A stretch of 64,000 nt of DNA from Sambucus nigra (lineage: Eukaryota; Streptophyta; Magnoliopsida; Dipsacales; Adoxaceae). Below are positions 11,046 to 23,891 of the stretch, in pieces. The first letter of the stretch is position 1. Every line of letters starts with the position of its first letter. Both the position numbers and the translations under genes were made by a program. Under the pieces are notes generated by a model. That model made no database searches. It was not told where the DNA came from and saw only the letters and a program-made list of their open reading frames with translations. The stretch spans positions 446,284,219 to 446,348,218 of the forward strand of contig OX422211.1 of the NCBI GenBank assembly GCA_949130495.1, in the 5' to 3' direction.

Positions 11046-12060
11046 ATGGCAGCCAATCGGGAGACCGAGCCAGACCAAAAGGAGGCACCACTGACAGCAC
11101 CATTTGATATTCCTGCCATAATTAGTTAGATAGTCACAACCAGTGTGGCTTCCTCACTTCATCATCTTTAGTAGCCACATCATCCACAATTGTAGGTGGT
11201 TTTACCCACCCGGCCACGAACTTCTCTATGGGAGAGAGCACGTGGGGCCTTTGCTAAAGGTAACCCTACATAGTTTATTGAAGATAATGACATTCTTATG
11301 GCACATTAGTGGAGGAAGGACATCGAGAGTCACTTAAGGATGGTTAAGTGAATTGACGGTGAAAGACAGTTGTTATCTAGCTTTAATATAGTGGGGGATG
11401 CATTGAAGTGGTGGGATTTAATACCAAAGTTGAGTAGAGGAGTACCTTGCCCATTTTAGAGTTCTGAACTAGGTTTTAGGCAAAATACTTGCCTCCAGTA
11501 GTGCAAATAAATACAAAATGAGAGTTTTTGAAGCTAAAGCAGGTTAACCGTATAGTAATGGACTACAAGAACGAGTTCACTATCCAATCTTTATTTTCAT
11601 TCGAGGAGGTGGACACATATGCTAAGAATATGAATTGATTCATTAGGGGACTAACTTGGAGGAACATACATGTGTTAACTCATCTTACACCACTAACACT
11701 GATGTGGTTAATGTTGCGCCTTCGTGCACTGGTAGTATCACCATAAGTTTGAGAAAGTGAATGGGGGAGAAAAAATCCATCATGGACACGTCTAGAAAGT
11801 CAGGAAAGACATGGGGGTAGTGCAAGGGAGTTTTCCCTTACACAGGAGGCCCAATAGCTTAAGGGACACAACATGGGGATTAACCCCAAAATACATACCA
11901 AGGTTACGATGATTGATGTCCAAAGGGACATTATGGACAAGGATAATAAATTAACTAGGGCCAACAAGGCAAGCGTCAACATGCAATGTTTTTAGACATT
12001 TATTAGGTGGGGTGCACAACTAAGAGGTTAATTAAGGTAAATTATGGTTAGGAGTTAAGT
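11046..12060 (+). pseudogene. H gag, broken
   Basis: The region starts with ATGGCAGCCAATCGGGAG (AANRETEP). It continues with GDALKWWDLIPKLSRG and MDYKNEFTIQSLFSFEE, typical of chromovirus gag (DAxxWW, then MxYxxEF). A weak knuckle-like stretch lies at about 11983-12030. Numerous stops are present. Gag would form the RNA-packaging particle. Confidence 0.55.
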
Positions 12061-12990
12061 GTGTTTACTTTCAAGCCTATGACATATTTGGCGGAAGAGA
12101 GTAGCGACCAAGTTAAAGCATTTACATCACCGTGTCATGTTTTGTTCATCATTTTGTCTTCAGCATTCAAGTATCTCATAAGGTATGAATGTATATATAT
12201 TTTTATCCTTGGAGATTATATTGGGTATTGTTTTTAAAGTGTTTTAGAAAATATTATTGGAGGGTTTTTTTGAATATATTTTTAAGAAAAATATCTTTTA
12301 GTTTTAAGCCGTTCGAACAACTTTATGTTGTTTGTTTGAATGATATGCTTATGTCTTTTGAAAGACATTCAAATGAAAATCAAATGAGGAAATTTAATAT
12401 CTCAAAAAAATATCGTTTGAAGCTTATTTGAAGTCTAATGGAAGGAGATTATCATGTTCGTTCGAACGAGGTCTTGTTTGGTTCAAATGAGATATGCAGT
12501 TTCGTTTGAATGACCCTTTATTTTTGTTGAACGAACCCTTGAAAAAGGTGTCGCCTCAAAAAACATGTTTTTTATATGAAGGATTGTTGGTATGTGTTTT
12601 TAAGGTGACTTTTGGCAAAAATCAATTTCCTATACACATCCAAAATCACCAAACCCTAGTTTTACCCCACTTGTTTAAGATCCAAGTTTCAATTCATATA
12701 TTCTTTTAGATCTTTTTTATATACCGTAGTTTAATACTCTTAATATCTTAGTATTCGTTTCCTGTGGTGAAATATGTACTTGTTGATGTTTATACACTAT
12801 GGACTCCATGTTGTGGTGTTGTGGTGAGAAGCGGTGGACTCCATGTTCAGATCCGTTGATGTTTTTTTTACATGTTAGGTGGATACTGAGGCATGTGTGG
12901 ACTCATACGTTATGGAAACTTCATGAGTGGACTCCTGCATATCATTGTAGTGAATGTTCAGGAACGACGAGTGTCAAGGCTTGTAAGGAC
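12061..12990. other. Unassigned AT-rich segment in H, probably an LTR fragment
   Basis: This segment separates H gag from its protease and has no coding similarity. It holds the palindrome CGTTCGAACG (12459-12468) with related words such as GTTCGAACAAC and CGTTTGAATGA nearby. It also has a TATA-like stretch near 12715 and four copies of GTGGACTC or TGGACTCC at about 12798, 12833, 12898 and 12929. The GTTCGAACGAA words recall the copia LTR at 54960-55090. Exact ends and duplication were not found. Confidence 0.35.
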
Positions 12991-13429
12991 ATCGAGTAGT
13001 TGTGTAAGTCCACTATCATTTCCTTTGTAATTTCATACATAATGAAAGGTAAACACACCCAAGTATTAAACTATGCCCCAGGGTTAGAGATGACGTATGG
13101 GATATCAGACATCATACGTCCAGCATTAGTAGGTACAAGCCCCACTAGTTGTGGTCGTTCCATCCTTACCATTACCACCATCGGCCTAATAATAGGGCCA
13201 ACCACAGTTATAGTACAGAAACGTGTATTAGGTAGCTCCATAGGATGTGTAGGCACCAGTGCAAGAAGTTGAGGGTATATTTCTTATCCATGGGTTCGTG
13301 GGGAGGGTTTTATTTAATATTGATGCTTCATATTCATTTGTTTGTAGAGTTTTTCCTCAATTAACATGAGTAGTAGACTTAGCATTAGATACTTTAGGGC
13401 ACATAGAGACACCATTAGGATGGGGTACA
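12991..13429 (+). pseudogene. H protease, first part, interrupted by element A
   Basis: RVLFNIDASYSFVCRVFPQL at about 13300-13360 matches the chromovirus protease core (VLFDSGASHSFIS...F). The catalytic D-[ST]-G appears as D-A-S, so it is not functional. The frame then reads VVDLALDTLGHIETPLG until the duplication GTACA at 13425-13429. The remaining protease resumes at 23359. Confidence 0.65.
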
Positions 13430-16400
13430 TATAACACCCCGTATTTCTGTGCATGTAATATTTAATTAATTCGAGAAATTTTAAATTACTTGTGTGTCGT
13501 AATTTAATTGAATTAATTATGGTAATATTTATTTAAATTTTAATCGAAGAGTGAATGGTTAATATTTAGGAAAATTTAATTACTAGGTGAATAGTAATAA
13601 TTTATTTACGTCATAACGTGTATTAGTGATGTGGCATTTCTTTATCTCAGCCGGGAGTCGGTACAGACTAATTTGGGTGTGAGATACGGATTTTTATAAA
13701 TTTATTTGGATTTCAATTTTGAGTGCACGGTTGAGTTCGGATGGGCCGAGATAGTCGAAAAAGTGTACCCGGAATAGTAAACGGGTCACGGGGCATTTTT
13801 AGGCATAACCGGGCCCACACGGAGTTATTTGGGTCACTTGGGCTTGGCCCATTAGGATAAAAATGGGATTTGTGTTTTAAGACCTAAATATAAGAGTGAG
13901 GAATGGAAAAGAAACATAAACCTAAATCTAAGAAATTGGGGAGAAAGTGAGAGGGAGCAGTTAGAGCCAATTTGGGGATCTTTTGGAGATGAAACAAGGA
14001 ACGGATTGGGTGCTCATCATTACGCTTGCCTTTACACCAACGGATCAGACTCTAAGAACCCAAAGGCAAGTGGTTAACTTGCTGTGATGTTCAATTTTGA
14101 TACTCAATTCATATTTTTGTGATGTGTAAACCAAAATCCATTTTGGGTGTAAATGGGTATTCGGGTGAAATCGAATTTTTGAGAAAGGGTATATCTTGAT
14201 GAGATTTGGGGTATTATTATTATTATGTTTCATGATTTTGTAGTATAGAAATATGAATCGTATGATTAAATCTAACAAGAATTGACATTTAATTTTTGAT
14301 AATAGAGATGTAAAGTGTTTGGGTGTTTGAAACCCGGGTAAAACCCGAATCTGGAAAACGTTAGAATTCGTGGAAATTTGTAATTGAATTAAGGCTTCTA
14401 GGTTGATTAGAACCTATTTTCATATGTTAATATGGTTGATTATGATTGGAGATTACTATGGGAGAAATTATAAGCTTGGTTGTGTTAACAATAGCTGAAA
14501 CAGAATCGTGGAGAAGAAAGGGACCTGGTCGATCGATCGATCGACCCAGGGCATCGATCGATCGATGGTCCCAGATTTTTGGTAGGTTCGCCACTTTTAT
14601 ATATAAGGGGGAAATAAAATCTAAATTTAATTCCTATGTTTTATTTAGTGATAAATAAATAGTAGGCACATATTCCTAACAATTTTGGGGAAAGAAATTT
14701 GGGATTAGAGAGGATTTATGTGGGGTACTTTATGGACCAATTTGAGGAATTTGATTCCAAAATAATTAGATATGGATCAAGTGAGCGAGTCCGGGTATAT
14801 TGGTTGAGTGACATCAGGGTGTTAAATTAATTAATTTGGAGTCGGGATATAGACTTGGATAATATTTAACTTCGGGCCAAGTGATTGAGCCCGGGTGTAT
14901 GGGTTGGGTGACACCAAGGTAATAAATTAATTAATGTGTGAATTAATTAAATTAGAGTCGCAACTATAGACTCAGGAAAGTATTATATTAATTAATGTGT
15001 AAATTAATTAATAATCAGAGTTGGACCATAAACTCGAGATACTAAATATAGGCTAGTATATATACGGTGTGCCATAGTATATATATGGTGTGTGCATATA
15101 AATATCAGTGATTAGATATTATTAATATATATACTCCAGTGCTATCGGAGGAGGTTGCGCGATGTGGGTGAATCCCCTAGCTTGAGTAGGGAGAGTATAT
15201 CCCCAGGTGATAGCATCTATTATATGGGTGAGGGGCTTATCTCTCTTTCAGGGAAGGAATATGACCACCTCCATTATTTATGTTTTTGGCCAAGTTAGTT
15301 AGCGATTCTGACTTGGGGTAACTAGGTTATGCGAGTACACCTAGTGTGATAGCACTTTAGAGAATACATACGGTGAGTTATTACGAGGGAGGATGAGTTA
15401 TATTTATATTCAACATATGTGTGAATGTTGTAATATGGTTCTACGTATATAATGGGATAAATAGGTATATAAGGGTCATTAAATACAAGTAGTGAATTGT
15501 ATTAATTATATATGAGTTATATTCACATTCAACATGTGGGATTGTTGTAAGATGACTGTACGTACATAATGGGGTGAATAATTCTATATGGGAAGTTTAA
15601 ATACATGGAGAAAATTGTATTATTTATTTAACTAGTGAATGTTATATGACTTTCAAGGAAATATAATTAACTAAGTTAAGATGGTAAATAACTTATAAAT
15701 CATGCATTAAGAATACTCGGTTTAGAGTAGAATGTCAAAGGGAGATTATACCAGGACTAAGTACAACTAGGTGGGGTTCAAGTAACCATTAGGTGTGCAC
15801 ATTAGTGGAAGGTGAATATGTCCTCAAGGGAGTGCGACACTAACTTAAATATGAAGCGCATTCATATATTTTTAATTACTGCAGTTAATTCACTTGCTAA
15901 ATATTTTCAAAATGTTTTGGGTTCTAACCCTTGCTATAAAATTATTTTTAAAACCTTTTAGGTGTCCAACCACAGGAACGCCAGGATTGATATTCTATTC
16001 CAGGGAAGTGGAGCTGCGGCACATGTGGAGGCTAGCAGGAGTTTGGTTTAGACGCATCGTTCATTCCTTCCTAGAGTAGGAATCAGTTATCAGTTTCAGT
16101 TTTACTTAGGGATTGTCGCCCAGACTTTTCAGTACAGTTTTTAGATTTATTTATTCAGGTGTTGGATGTTTGTATTGGACTATTTACTTTGGTGGCCGAT
16201 GGTTTATTCGGCATGTCATTTTATTATTTATTCAGTTGATTTAATTCAGTCGTTGTGTATGGCTCATATTATAATTCCGCATGTTATTGTTTTGATTAAT
16301 TAAAAAGATAAAATTTGGCACCAGATTTTTTGGAATACTAGGTGGTTAGTAAGTTTTAAAAAGATTTTATACAGTGATGCTAAGGCGGAACCAACTGGGA

Positions 16401-16460
16401 TTCCTGTTTTAATTTGGTATAGGACTGATCACCCGATATTTTATTAGGTGGGATGTCATA
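13430..16460 (+). repeat. Element A 5' LTR
   Basis: It begins TATAACACCCC (first G mutated to A) and ends GGGATGTCATA. In the first ~175 bp I count about seven mismatches to the 3' LTR, mostly transitions. A palindrome pair lies at 14529-14544 and 14553-14566, and a TATA-like TATATATAAG follows at about 14597. No long open frame is conserved. Confidence 0.9.
14529..14566. promoter_or_regulatory. Paired GATC palindromes upstream of TATA in A 5' LTR
   Basis: TCGATCGATCGATCGA and ATCGATCGATCGAT are separated by CCCAGGGC and flanked by the inverted words GGACC and GGTCC. They sit about 30 bp before TATATATAAGGGGG. The 3' LTR has the same arrangement at 21430-21467. A regulatory role is inferred from position only. 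Confidence 0.5.
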
Positions 16461-16462
16461 GA

Positions 16463-16480
16463 TGGTATCAGAGAATCAGG
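16463..16480 (+). other. Element A primer-binding site
   Basis: TGGTATCAGAGAATCAGG follows the 5' LTR after two bases. It matches the 3' end of plant initiator tRNA-Met (TGGTATCAGAGC) except around one position. It would prime minus-strand DNA synthesis. Confidence 0.85.
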
Positions 16481-19400
16481 TTCTAGTGTCCTTAGGATCT
16501 GTGCGGCTTTTCACGCTTCAGCTTAGCATTCTTTGATGTAGAGCCTTATGATAGGATTGTTGTATTCCTCTACGTATGCAACTTACGTTCTCCTGCTATC
16601 AAATATAGTGATGTTATTCATACACGAGTTAGGGTTGGGCTTCGTATACCGAGCATTCATTGGGATGACCAACGAGGGCAATAGGAGGATTGCAGGAGGA
16701 TAGGCTCAACAGAAGACTTTGGGTATTATGGAAATGGTGATCGTGATAGGAATCACCTTGATTGTTGTTCAGGCCAGTGGTGATAGAATAATCACCCGGG
16801 AGCGATAGTCTCCGAAAGCACTGTTGTAGATAACGGTGGTACAATTTTAGTCTCACCCAGAGTAGTCAGCAAAGGGTGGGGAAAGTGTGGAAAGAACCTT
16901 TTGGAAGGTCCATATACAAGGATTCGAGTAGCAGAGTAGCGCGATAAGTCAATGGGAGGAAATAATCGGAAAAAAATTATGTAGGGTGGTATGTAGCGGC
17001 ACCCATGACTAAATTTTGAATGAAATTTTGGCCCAGTGGGGCGGTGTTGTGGTGGTAGGAGAGTCAGTCACCACGCAGGAAGAAGAATATATGGAGTCAA
17101 ACGAGAAATTTTGGGTACGGTGTGACCATAAGATTGTCCATCCGTTATTCAAATAGGAATGCGAGTGAAATTTCAGAGTTTATGAAATGGGTAAGATTTT
17201 AACTAGTCATGAGGGAGACGATATATTGTATAAGTGAACTTCATAACCGATGAAGGAGATAGGGAGAAGGATATAGGAACTCGCAAGTGGATAATGAACC
17301 ATGTGAGAATACACAAGGATGGATGGGAAATTCGATTAGGATGACTAGTGTTGAGGTCATCAATATCGTTTGTTTGCCAGCTTACATTAACGCTTCTAAG
17401 ATACAAGAGCCAATAAGGTTAGAGAGTTTAACCTAAGAACGAAATGAGATGGAATGGTTCTAGTGAAGCACGACAGAAAGGTATACCTAGTGAGGGACCC
17501 ATCTTGACGTTTTAAATTAAGTAAATTTCTACTCTTGAGGGTGGATTTTATCGGAGTCATCGAGACCCGCAACGAGTCCCTTAGGGCTAGAGAATCTAAA
17601 AGGACAACGAGGGTAGCATTTAGGGTCAAGACGACCAAGTATGAGAGAAGGACAACCCCGACATGGACATTGGGGCCAGAGGAAGGGTATTAACACAGAG
17701 AGGTGTCTTATGTGTGGAAAGTGGGACCACAACAATTGGTTATGTCCACGATGAGTCAGGGGATATAAATGCTATGTCCCACAGGGATAACAATTGCGAA
17801 GTTTTGGTTTGATCGGATGAGAATATTATGTCCAGGAACCATTTGGGTCATCGGTGGATAGGCGAGTAAAAGTATAAGTTTTATCCTCGGATAGATGGGG
17901 TGAATTTCGTGACATGGGTAGTCATAGTATTCTTGTTAACAATATATTCGCGTGGGGGATGAGTTTAGTGGGCGTATAGTAGTGTTACTATTAAGTATAT
18001 GTTTACCATGGGGTAATAGGGCTCTCTTTCGCTTTATCTGAAGGGAAGCATGCATGACAACTAAGAGGGTATATTTTATGAGATTTACTCATTTTGAGGA
18101 GTGTTATGAAAGCATAATTTTTCCTGGGTATGGATTGGTTAGCGATGGGTGTGAACTATTACGGATAGTGATAGTAATTTTGGGTATTCGTGACACCAGG
18201 TTATGAATGATTTTTACTGGGGATCACCTGAGAGGGCGTCTAGCCTATATACGTGTGTGTGTATATGTTGTATTGTGTGGTGCGATAGACATATATTGAG
18301 GTCTTGTGTTCTCATATTTTATCCCGATAAGTAAGGGTTTTACTTAAGTGAACAAGGGTGGTTAGACTTATTTTCGAGTGGGGAGAGATAACTCGGGATT
18401 TATTTTGTGAAAGAACTAGTGATAGTAAGGGCATGGTATTTTATGCTGTCTTTTATAGCATAAGAGTAGGCGTGTATGTTTTTGTGTTAAGAGACAAGTA
18501 TTTGGGGGTATGTTCTATGGGGTCTAACAGATCTCAACGATCGACAATGCTAGGTAGTAGTGTATCGGGGGGTTCCTTGTTGGGATTTCATCTTGCAAGA
18601 CGTCCCATGCATAAAACTTAATGCAACATTAGAAGTGGGTAGATGTTTAGTCGTTAGTACATAGATTGGGTACCCCGGTTATTATTCATGTATAGGATAT
18701 GACTACGGGTTGGAAGTTATACTACGGGTTTTGGCTAACATAGTCGGGTAACTTTCGTGCGATTGAGCACGGGGACAAGGTGTATGGTCACCCTGGTTAA
18801 TTAAGGTAATTTTTGTGCGGTTAAGCACAGGATATAGGGTGTATGGGTGCCCTGGCTAGTGTGATTTCAGAGTCCTCTTAAATAAAAGGGATGTGTAAAT
18901 AAACATATTGAATGTATGCCTGCGGGGCAGTCAGAGAATAAGTGGAAAAGTGTAACGAACTGAAATCCATTTGAGAAAGGAAACGGTCTGACTATGTATA
19001 TCAAGGAGAAATACCTCCACCGTAGGGAGTGGGAAGGTGGGGGAGACCTATGTAATAAGATATCCCTAGGCAAGGGAGAAACCCACATTTTTTGGAAGAT
19101 AGAAAAGAGTATCACTTAGTCATATACCTAGAGTGGTTTTACGCATAGATAAGGTATAGATTCCTGCCCGATGAAAATCGAACAAGGAATAGAGTTCTTA
19201 AGCGTGGGAATCGGTGTTGAATGGCACATAGTGAATTTGTTGTCGGGTATACCATTTAAGGATGGAAAGAGGTTGATTGGAGGGTTTCAACCAGGAAAAT
19301 TTTAAATTCTATGGTCCTAGTGAAGGGATTAATGCTCAGGTTGGTAAATTATTAGGAGGTGATCGGGACAGAGTTACATATTGGGTTGAACGTGTCACCC

Positions 19401-20349
19401 ATAAGTCGATGGGTAGACAAAAAGTGAGGATTGTGCATTTTATATTTTTGGATAATTCGCGAGTAGTATTTACCATAGGTAGAGTTACGTGTGATGCCTC
19501 GTAACAGTTTGGCCTGCGTGATACCTTAGGAGACTTTATGGGAAAAGTTTCATTATCCACCTTTGGTAGATAAGAGGTGGGGAAATAATAAGCTGCTAGG
19601 ACCCGAGATGGGTTATGGTCCATCAACGGGAATTAAGTTTTATCCTTTCATATAGTTTAGGGACGTAAGGAGGGTATGTCACCATGAGTTAAAGGTTCAA
19701 GTATGACATGATTAATCAGGGATGATGCGGGTAATTACCCGGAAAATAGTCACGCATTTTGGTAACAAGGAAATTGACACCCACATAGGAGGATAATTTC
19801 CTAACTAAGAGATAGTGGAGCCGGTGGAGTATAGGCTCATCTTCTGGGGAACTATGTTGTCAGGGGCCATCGAGTTAAAAATTTGTGACCAGGAATTGGT
19901 TCGGGTGCCTCCTATGAAAGGAGTGATGAAGTCCGACATGAAAGGGGAGCTAGCGTCGAGGTATGTGGGTCCTTTCCCTATCTTTGAGAAGGTGGGACTG
20001 GTAGCTTATCGGCTGTGTTTGCCAGAACATATTCAGCGGATACGAGATGTGTTCCACATGTCATAGCTGAAGGGATGCAGGAGGAGCGATTTAGCTTTTT
20101 GAGCACGTTCCACTCGAGGATAATGACTTGCAATAAGACACCTCATATGAGGAGAGACTGGTAGCTATGTGAGCGCAAGCTGCAGTCTAAGATAGTACCA
20201 CCAGTTAGAGTGTAATAGAGTGGGGTCATCACAGTATTGATGAGTATACGTGGGACCGGGAGGAGGATATGTGAGAGCAATATCCAGTGTCATTCGGCGC
20301 AGTAATGACAAAATTTTAGGGACGAAATTCCTTTGTAAGGGGGGAAGTA
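16481..20349 (+). pseudogene. Element A internal region, mostly non-coding
   Basis: No gag, protease, reverse transcriptase or RNase H domain can be read; stops are frequent in all frames. The segment 18522-18690 is shared with element B (29050-29240). The only recognisable coding part is the integrase tail from about 19815. At 3.9 kb it is shorter than a coding chromovirus interior. The polypurine tract AAGGGGGGAAG is at 20337-20347. Confidence 0.7.
19815..20300 (+). pseudogene. Element A integrase C-terminus and chromodomain remnant
   Basis: An open stretch contains PPMKGVMKSDMKGELASRYV, GPFPIFEKVGLVAYRL and RIRDVFHMS. This is the classic Tekay/Del-type integrase tail (SPMKGVMRF...GKLSPRYVGPFEIL...VFHVS). 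After a stop, other-frame remnants DNDLQ, SYEERLVA and EYTWDREEDM at about 20120-20270 match the chromodomain ending (YEE.P..I ... EATWE.E..M). Chromodomains steer integration to marked chromatin. This copy is broken. Confidence 0.8.
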
Positions 20350-23300
20350 TGTAACACCCCGTATTTCTGTGCATGTAATATTTAATTAATTCGGAAAATT
20401 TTAAATTACTTGTGTGTCGTAATTTAATTGAATTAATTATGGTAATATTTATTTAAATATTAATCGGAGAGTGAATGGTTAATATTTAGGGAAATTTAAT
20501 TACTAAGTGAATAGTAATAATTTATTTACGTCATAACGTGTATTAGTGACGTGGTATTTATTTATCTCAGCCGGAAGTCGGTATAGACTAATTTGGGTGT
20601 GAGATAAGGATTTTTATAAATTAATTCGGATGTCAATTTTGAGTGCGCGGTAGAGTTCGGATGGGCCGAGATAGTCGGAAAAGTTTACCCAGGGTAGTAA
20701 ACGGGTCACGGGGTATTTTTAGGCATAACCGGGCCCACACGGGACTATTTGGGTCACTTGGGCTTGGCCCATTAGGCTAAAAACGGGATTTGTGTTTTAA
20801 GACCTAAATTTAAGAGTGGGGAATGGAAGAGAAACATAAACCTAGATCTAAGAAATTGGGGAGAAAGTGGGAGGGAGCAGTTAGAGCCAATTTGAGGATC
20901 TTTTGGAGATGAAACAAAGAACGAATTGGGTACTCATCATTAAGCTTGCCTCTACACCAACGGATCAGACTCTAAGAACCAAAAGGATAGTGTTTAACTT
21001 GCTATGATGTTCAATTTTGATACTCAATTCATATTTTTGTGATGTGTAAACCAAAATCCGTTTTGGGTGTAAAAGGGTATTCGGGTGAAATCGGGTTTTT
21101 GAGAAAGGATATATCTTGATGAGATTTTGGGTATTATTAGTATGTTTCCTGATTTTGTAGTATATGAATATGAATCGTATGATTAAATCTAGCAAGAATT
21201 AACATTTAATTACTGATAATAGAGATGTAAAGTGTTTGGGTGTTTGAGAATTTGGAAAACGTTAGAATTCGTGGAAATTTGTAATTGAATTAAGGCTTCT
21301 AGGTTGATTAGAACCTATTTTCATATGTTAATATGGTTGATTATGATCGGAGATTACTATGGGAGAAATTAGAAGCTTGGTTGTGTTAAAAATGGCTGAA
21401 ACAGAATCGTGGAGAAGAAAGGGACATGGTCGATCGATCGATCGACCCAGGGCATCGATCGATCGATGGTCCCAGATTTTTGGCAAGTTCGCCACTTTTA
21501 TATATAAGGGGGAAATAAAATCTAAATTTAATTCCTATGTTTTATTTAGTGACAAATAAATAGTAGGCATATATTCCTAACAATTTTGGGGAAAGAAATT
21601 TGGGATTAGAGAGGATATATGTGGGGCACTTTATGGATCAATTTGAGGAATTTGATTTCAAAATAATTAGATACGGATCAAGTGAGAGAGTCCGGGTATA
21701 TTGGTTAAGTGACACCAGGGTGTTAAATTAATTAATTTGGAGTCAGGATATAGACTTGGATAATATTTAACTTCGGTCCAAGTGAGCGATCCCGGGTGTA
21801 TGGGTTAGGTGACACGATGGTAATAAATTAATTAATGTGTGAATTAATTAAATTAGAGTCGCAAGTATAGACTCAGGAAAGTATTATATTAATTAATGTA
21901 TAAATTAATTAATAATCAGAGTTGGACCATAAACTCGAGATACTAAATATAGGCTAGTATATATACCGTGTGCGATAGTATATGCATGGTGTGTGCATAT
22001 AAATATCAATGATTAGATATTATTAATATATACTCTAGTGCTATCGGAGTAGGTTGCGCGATGTGGGTGAATCCCCTAGCTTGAGGAGTAGGGCGAGTAT
22101 ATCCCCAAGTCATAGCGTCCATTATATGGGTGAGGGGCTTATCTCACTTTCAAGGAATGAATATGACCGCCTCCATTATGTATGTTTTTGGCCAACTTAG
22201 TGAGCGATTCTGACTTGGGGTAACTAGGTTATGCGAGTACACCTAGTGTGATAGCACTTTAGAGAATACATCCGGTAAGTTATTACTCGGGAGGATGGGT
22301 TATATTTATATTCAACATATGTGTGAATGTTGTAATATGGTTCTACGTATATAATGGGATAAAGAGTTATATAAGGGTCATTAAATACATGTAGTGAATT
22401 GTATTAATTATATATGAGTTATATTCACATTCAACATGTAGGATTGTTGTAAGATAACTGTACGTACATAATGGGGTGAATAATTATATGCGGGAAGTTT
22501 AAATACATGGAGAAAGTTGTATTATTTATATAAGTAGTGAATGTTATATGGCTTTCAAGGAAAGATGATTAACTAAGTTAAGATGGTAAATAACTTATAA
22601 ATCATGCATTAATAATACTCGGTTTAGAGTAGAATGTCAAGGGTAGATTATACCAGGACTAGTTGGATGGGGTATTACAACTAGGTTAGGTGTGCACATT
22701 AGTGGAGGGGTGAGTACGTCCTCAAGGGAGTGCGACACTAACTTAAATATGAAGCGCATTCATATATTTTTAATTACTATAGTTACTTCACTTGCTAAAT
22801 ATTTTCAAAATGTTCTGCGTTCTAACCTTGGCTATAAAATTATTTTCAAAACCTTTTAGGTGTCCAGTCACAGGGACGCAAGAATTGATATTCTATTCCA
22901 GGGACGCGGAGCTGCGGTACATGTGGAGGCTAGCAAGAGTTTGGTTTAGACACATCGTTCATTCCTTCCTAGAGTAGGAATCAGTTATCAGTTTCAGTTT
23001 TACTTAGGGCTTATCACCCAGACTTTTCAGTATAGTTTTCAGATTTATTTATTCAGGTGTTGGATGTTTGTATTGGACTATTTACTTTAGTGGCCGATGG
23101 TTTATTCGGCATGTCGTTTTATTATTTATTCAGTTGATTTAATTCAGTCGTTGTGTATGGCTCATATTATAATTCCGCATGTTATTGTTTTGTTTAAATA
23201 AAAAGATAAAATTTGGCACCAGCTTTTTTGAAATACTAGGTGGTTAGTAAGTTTTAAAAAGGTTTTCGGCAGTGATGCTAAGGATGAACCAACTGGGATT

Positions 23301-23358
23301 CCTGTTTCAATTTGGTATAGGACTGATCACCCGGTATTTTTGTAGGCGGGGTGTCACA
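20350..23358 (+). repeat. Element A 3' LTR
   Basis: It begins TGTAACACCCCG and ends GGGGTGTCACA, followed at once by the duplicated GTACA. It differs from the 5' LTR by scattered substitutions and small indels (for example a missing ~15 bp near 21250). Confidence 0.9.
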
Positions 23359-23891
23359 GTACACTTATACTTTCTGTTTATTGCGATATAGGTGTGGATA
23401 TTGGGAGGCTATGATTTGTGGCCAATCTTTTGATTTTGTATATATCTTCGCACGATGTTATCTTGGGGATGGATTAATTATCAAAATATCAGGCTAGTGT
23501 AGAGTGTTATGGGAAGTTCATTCATTTTTCGTTATGGGGTAGGAGATGTACAAGATTGCGATACCATGACTCTAGGGAAGCTTTAGTATGCATCTTATCT
23601 ATATAAATGAGGATACTTTAGAGGGAGTGTCTGTGTTGTTAGATTCCATTCTAGTTGTTCGGGAGTTTTCTAATGTCTATTAACAGATCCCTAGGTTATC
23701 ACTGACTAGGTAGATCGACTTTGTTATCGATTTAGCTCTTGGAACTATGTCGATATCCTAAGCACCATACTGTTTGATTCTGTTAGAGATGAAAGATAAT
23801 AGAGATCTAATTTAGTAATTGCTTAGACGAGGGTTTATTTAGAGGATTGCTTCACCGCGGGGAGCCTTGGTCCTATTTGAAAAGAAGAAAG
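23359..23891 (+). pseudogene. H protease end to reverse transcriptase start, between A and B
   Basis: After GTACA, the piece reads like a protease tail (CDLWPI- and LSWGWINYQNI-type remnants of 'DVILGMDWL'). It then runs into the protease/RT linker VVREFSNVY, DFVIDLALGTMSIS, then LLRRGFI and SPRGALVLFEKKK. The last words match '[22 protein letters not shown]' of chromovirus reverse transcriptase. The reading is cut by element B at the duplication GAAAG (23887-23891). Confidence 0.75.

Larger units (their letters stand above)
13430..23358 (+). mobile_element. Element A: long-LTR chromovirus derivative inserted in H protease
   Basis: Two ~3.0-kb LTRs (13430-16460 and 20350-23358) bound a 3.9-kb internal region with an initiator-Met-type primer site and a polypurine tract. 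The target duplication GTACA is intact on both sides (13425-13429, 23359-23363). LTRs end TGTAACACCCC ... GGGGTGTCACA. The internal region lacks usable gag-pol; only an integrase tail and chromodomain are readable. Long LTRs plus a short non-coding interior resemble LARD-type non-autonomous elements, mobilised by related autonomous copies (inference). Confidence 0.9.

Noticed and set aside
14529..14566. GATC palindromes as a simple microsatellite
   Set aside because: Two separate, bounded palindromes with a fixed spacer are kept identically in both LTRs. Treated as a possible regulatory feature instead.
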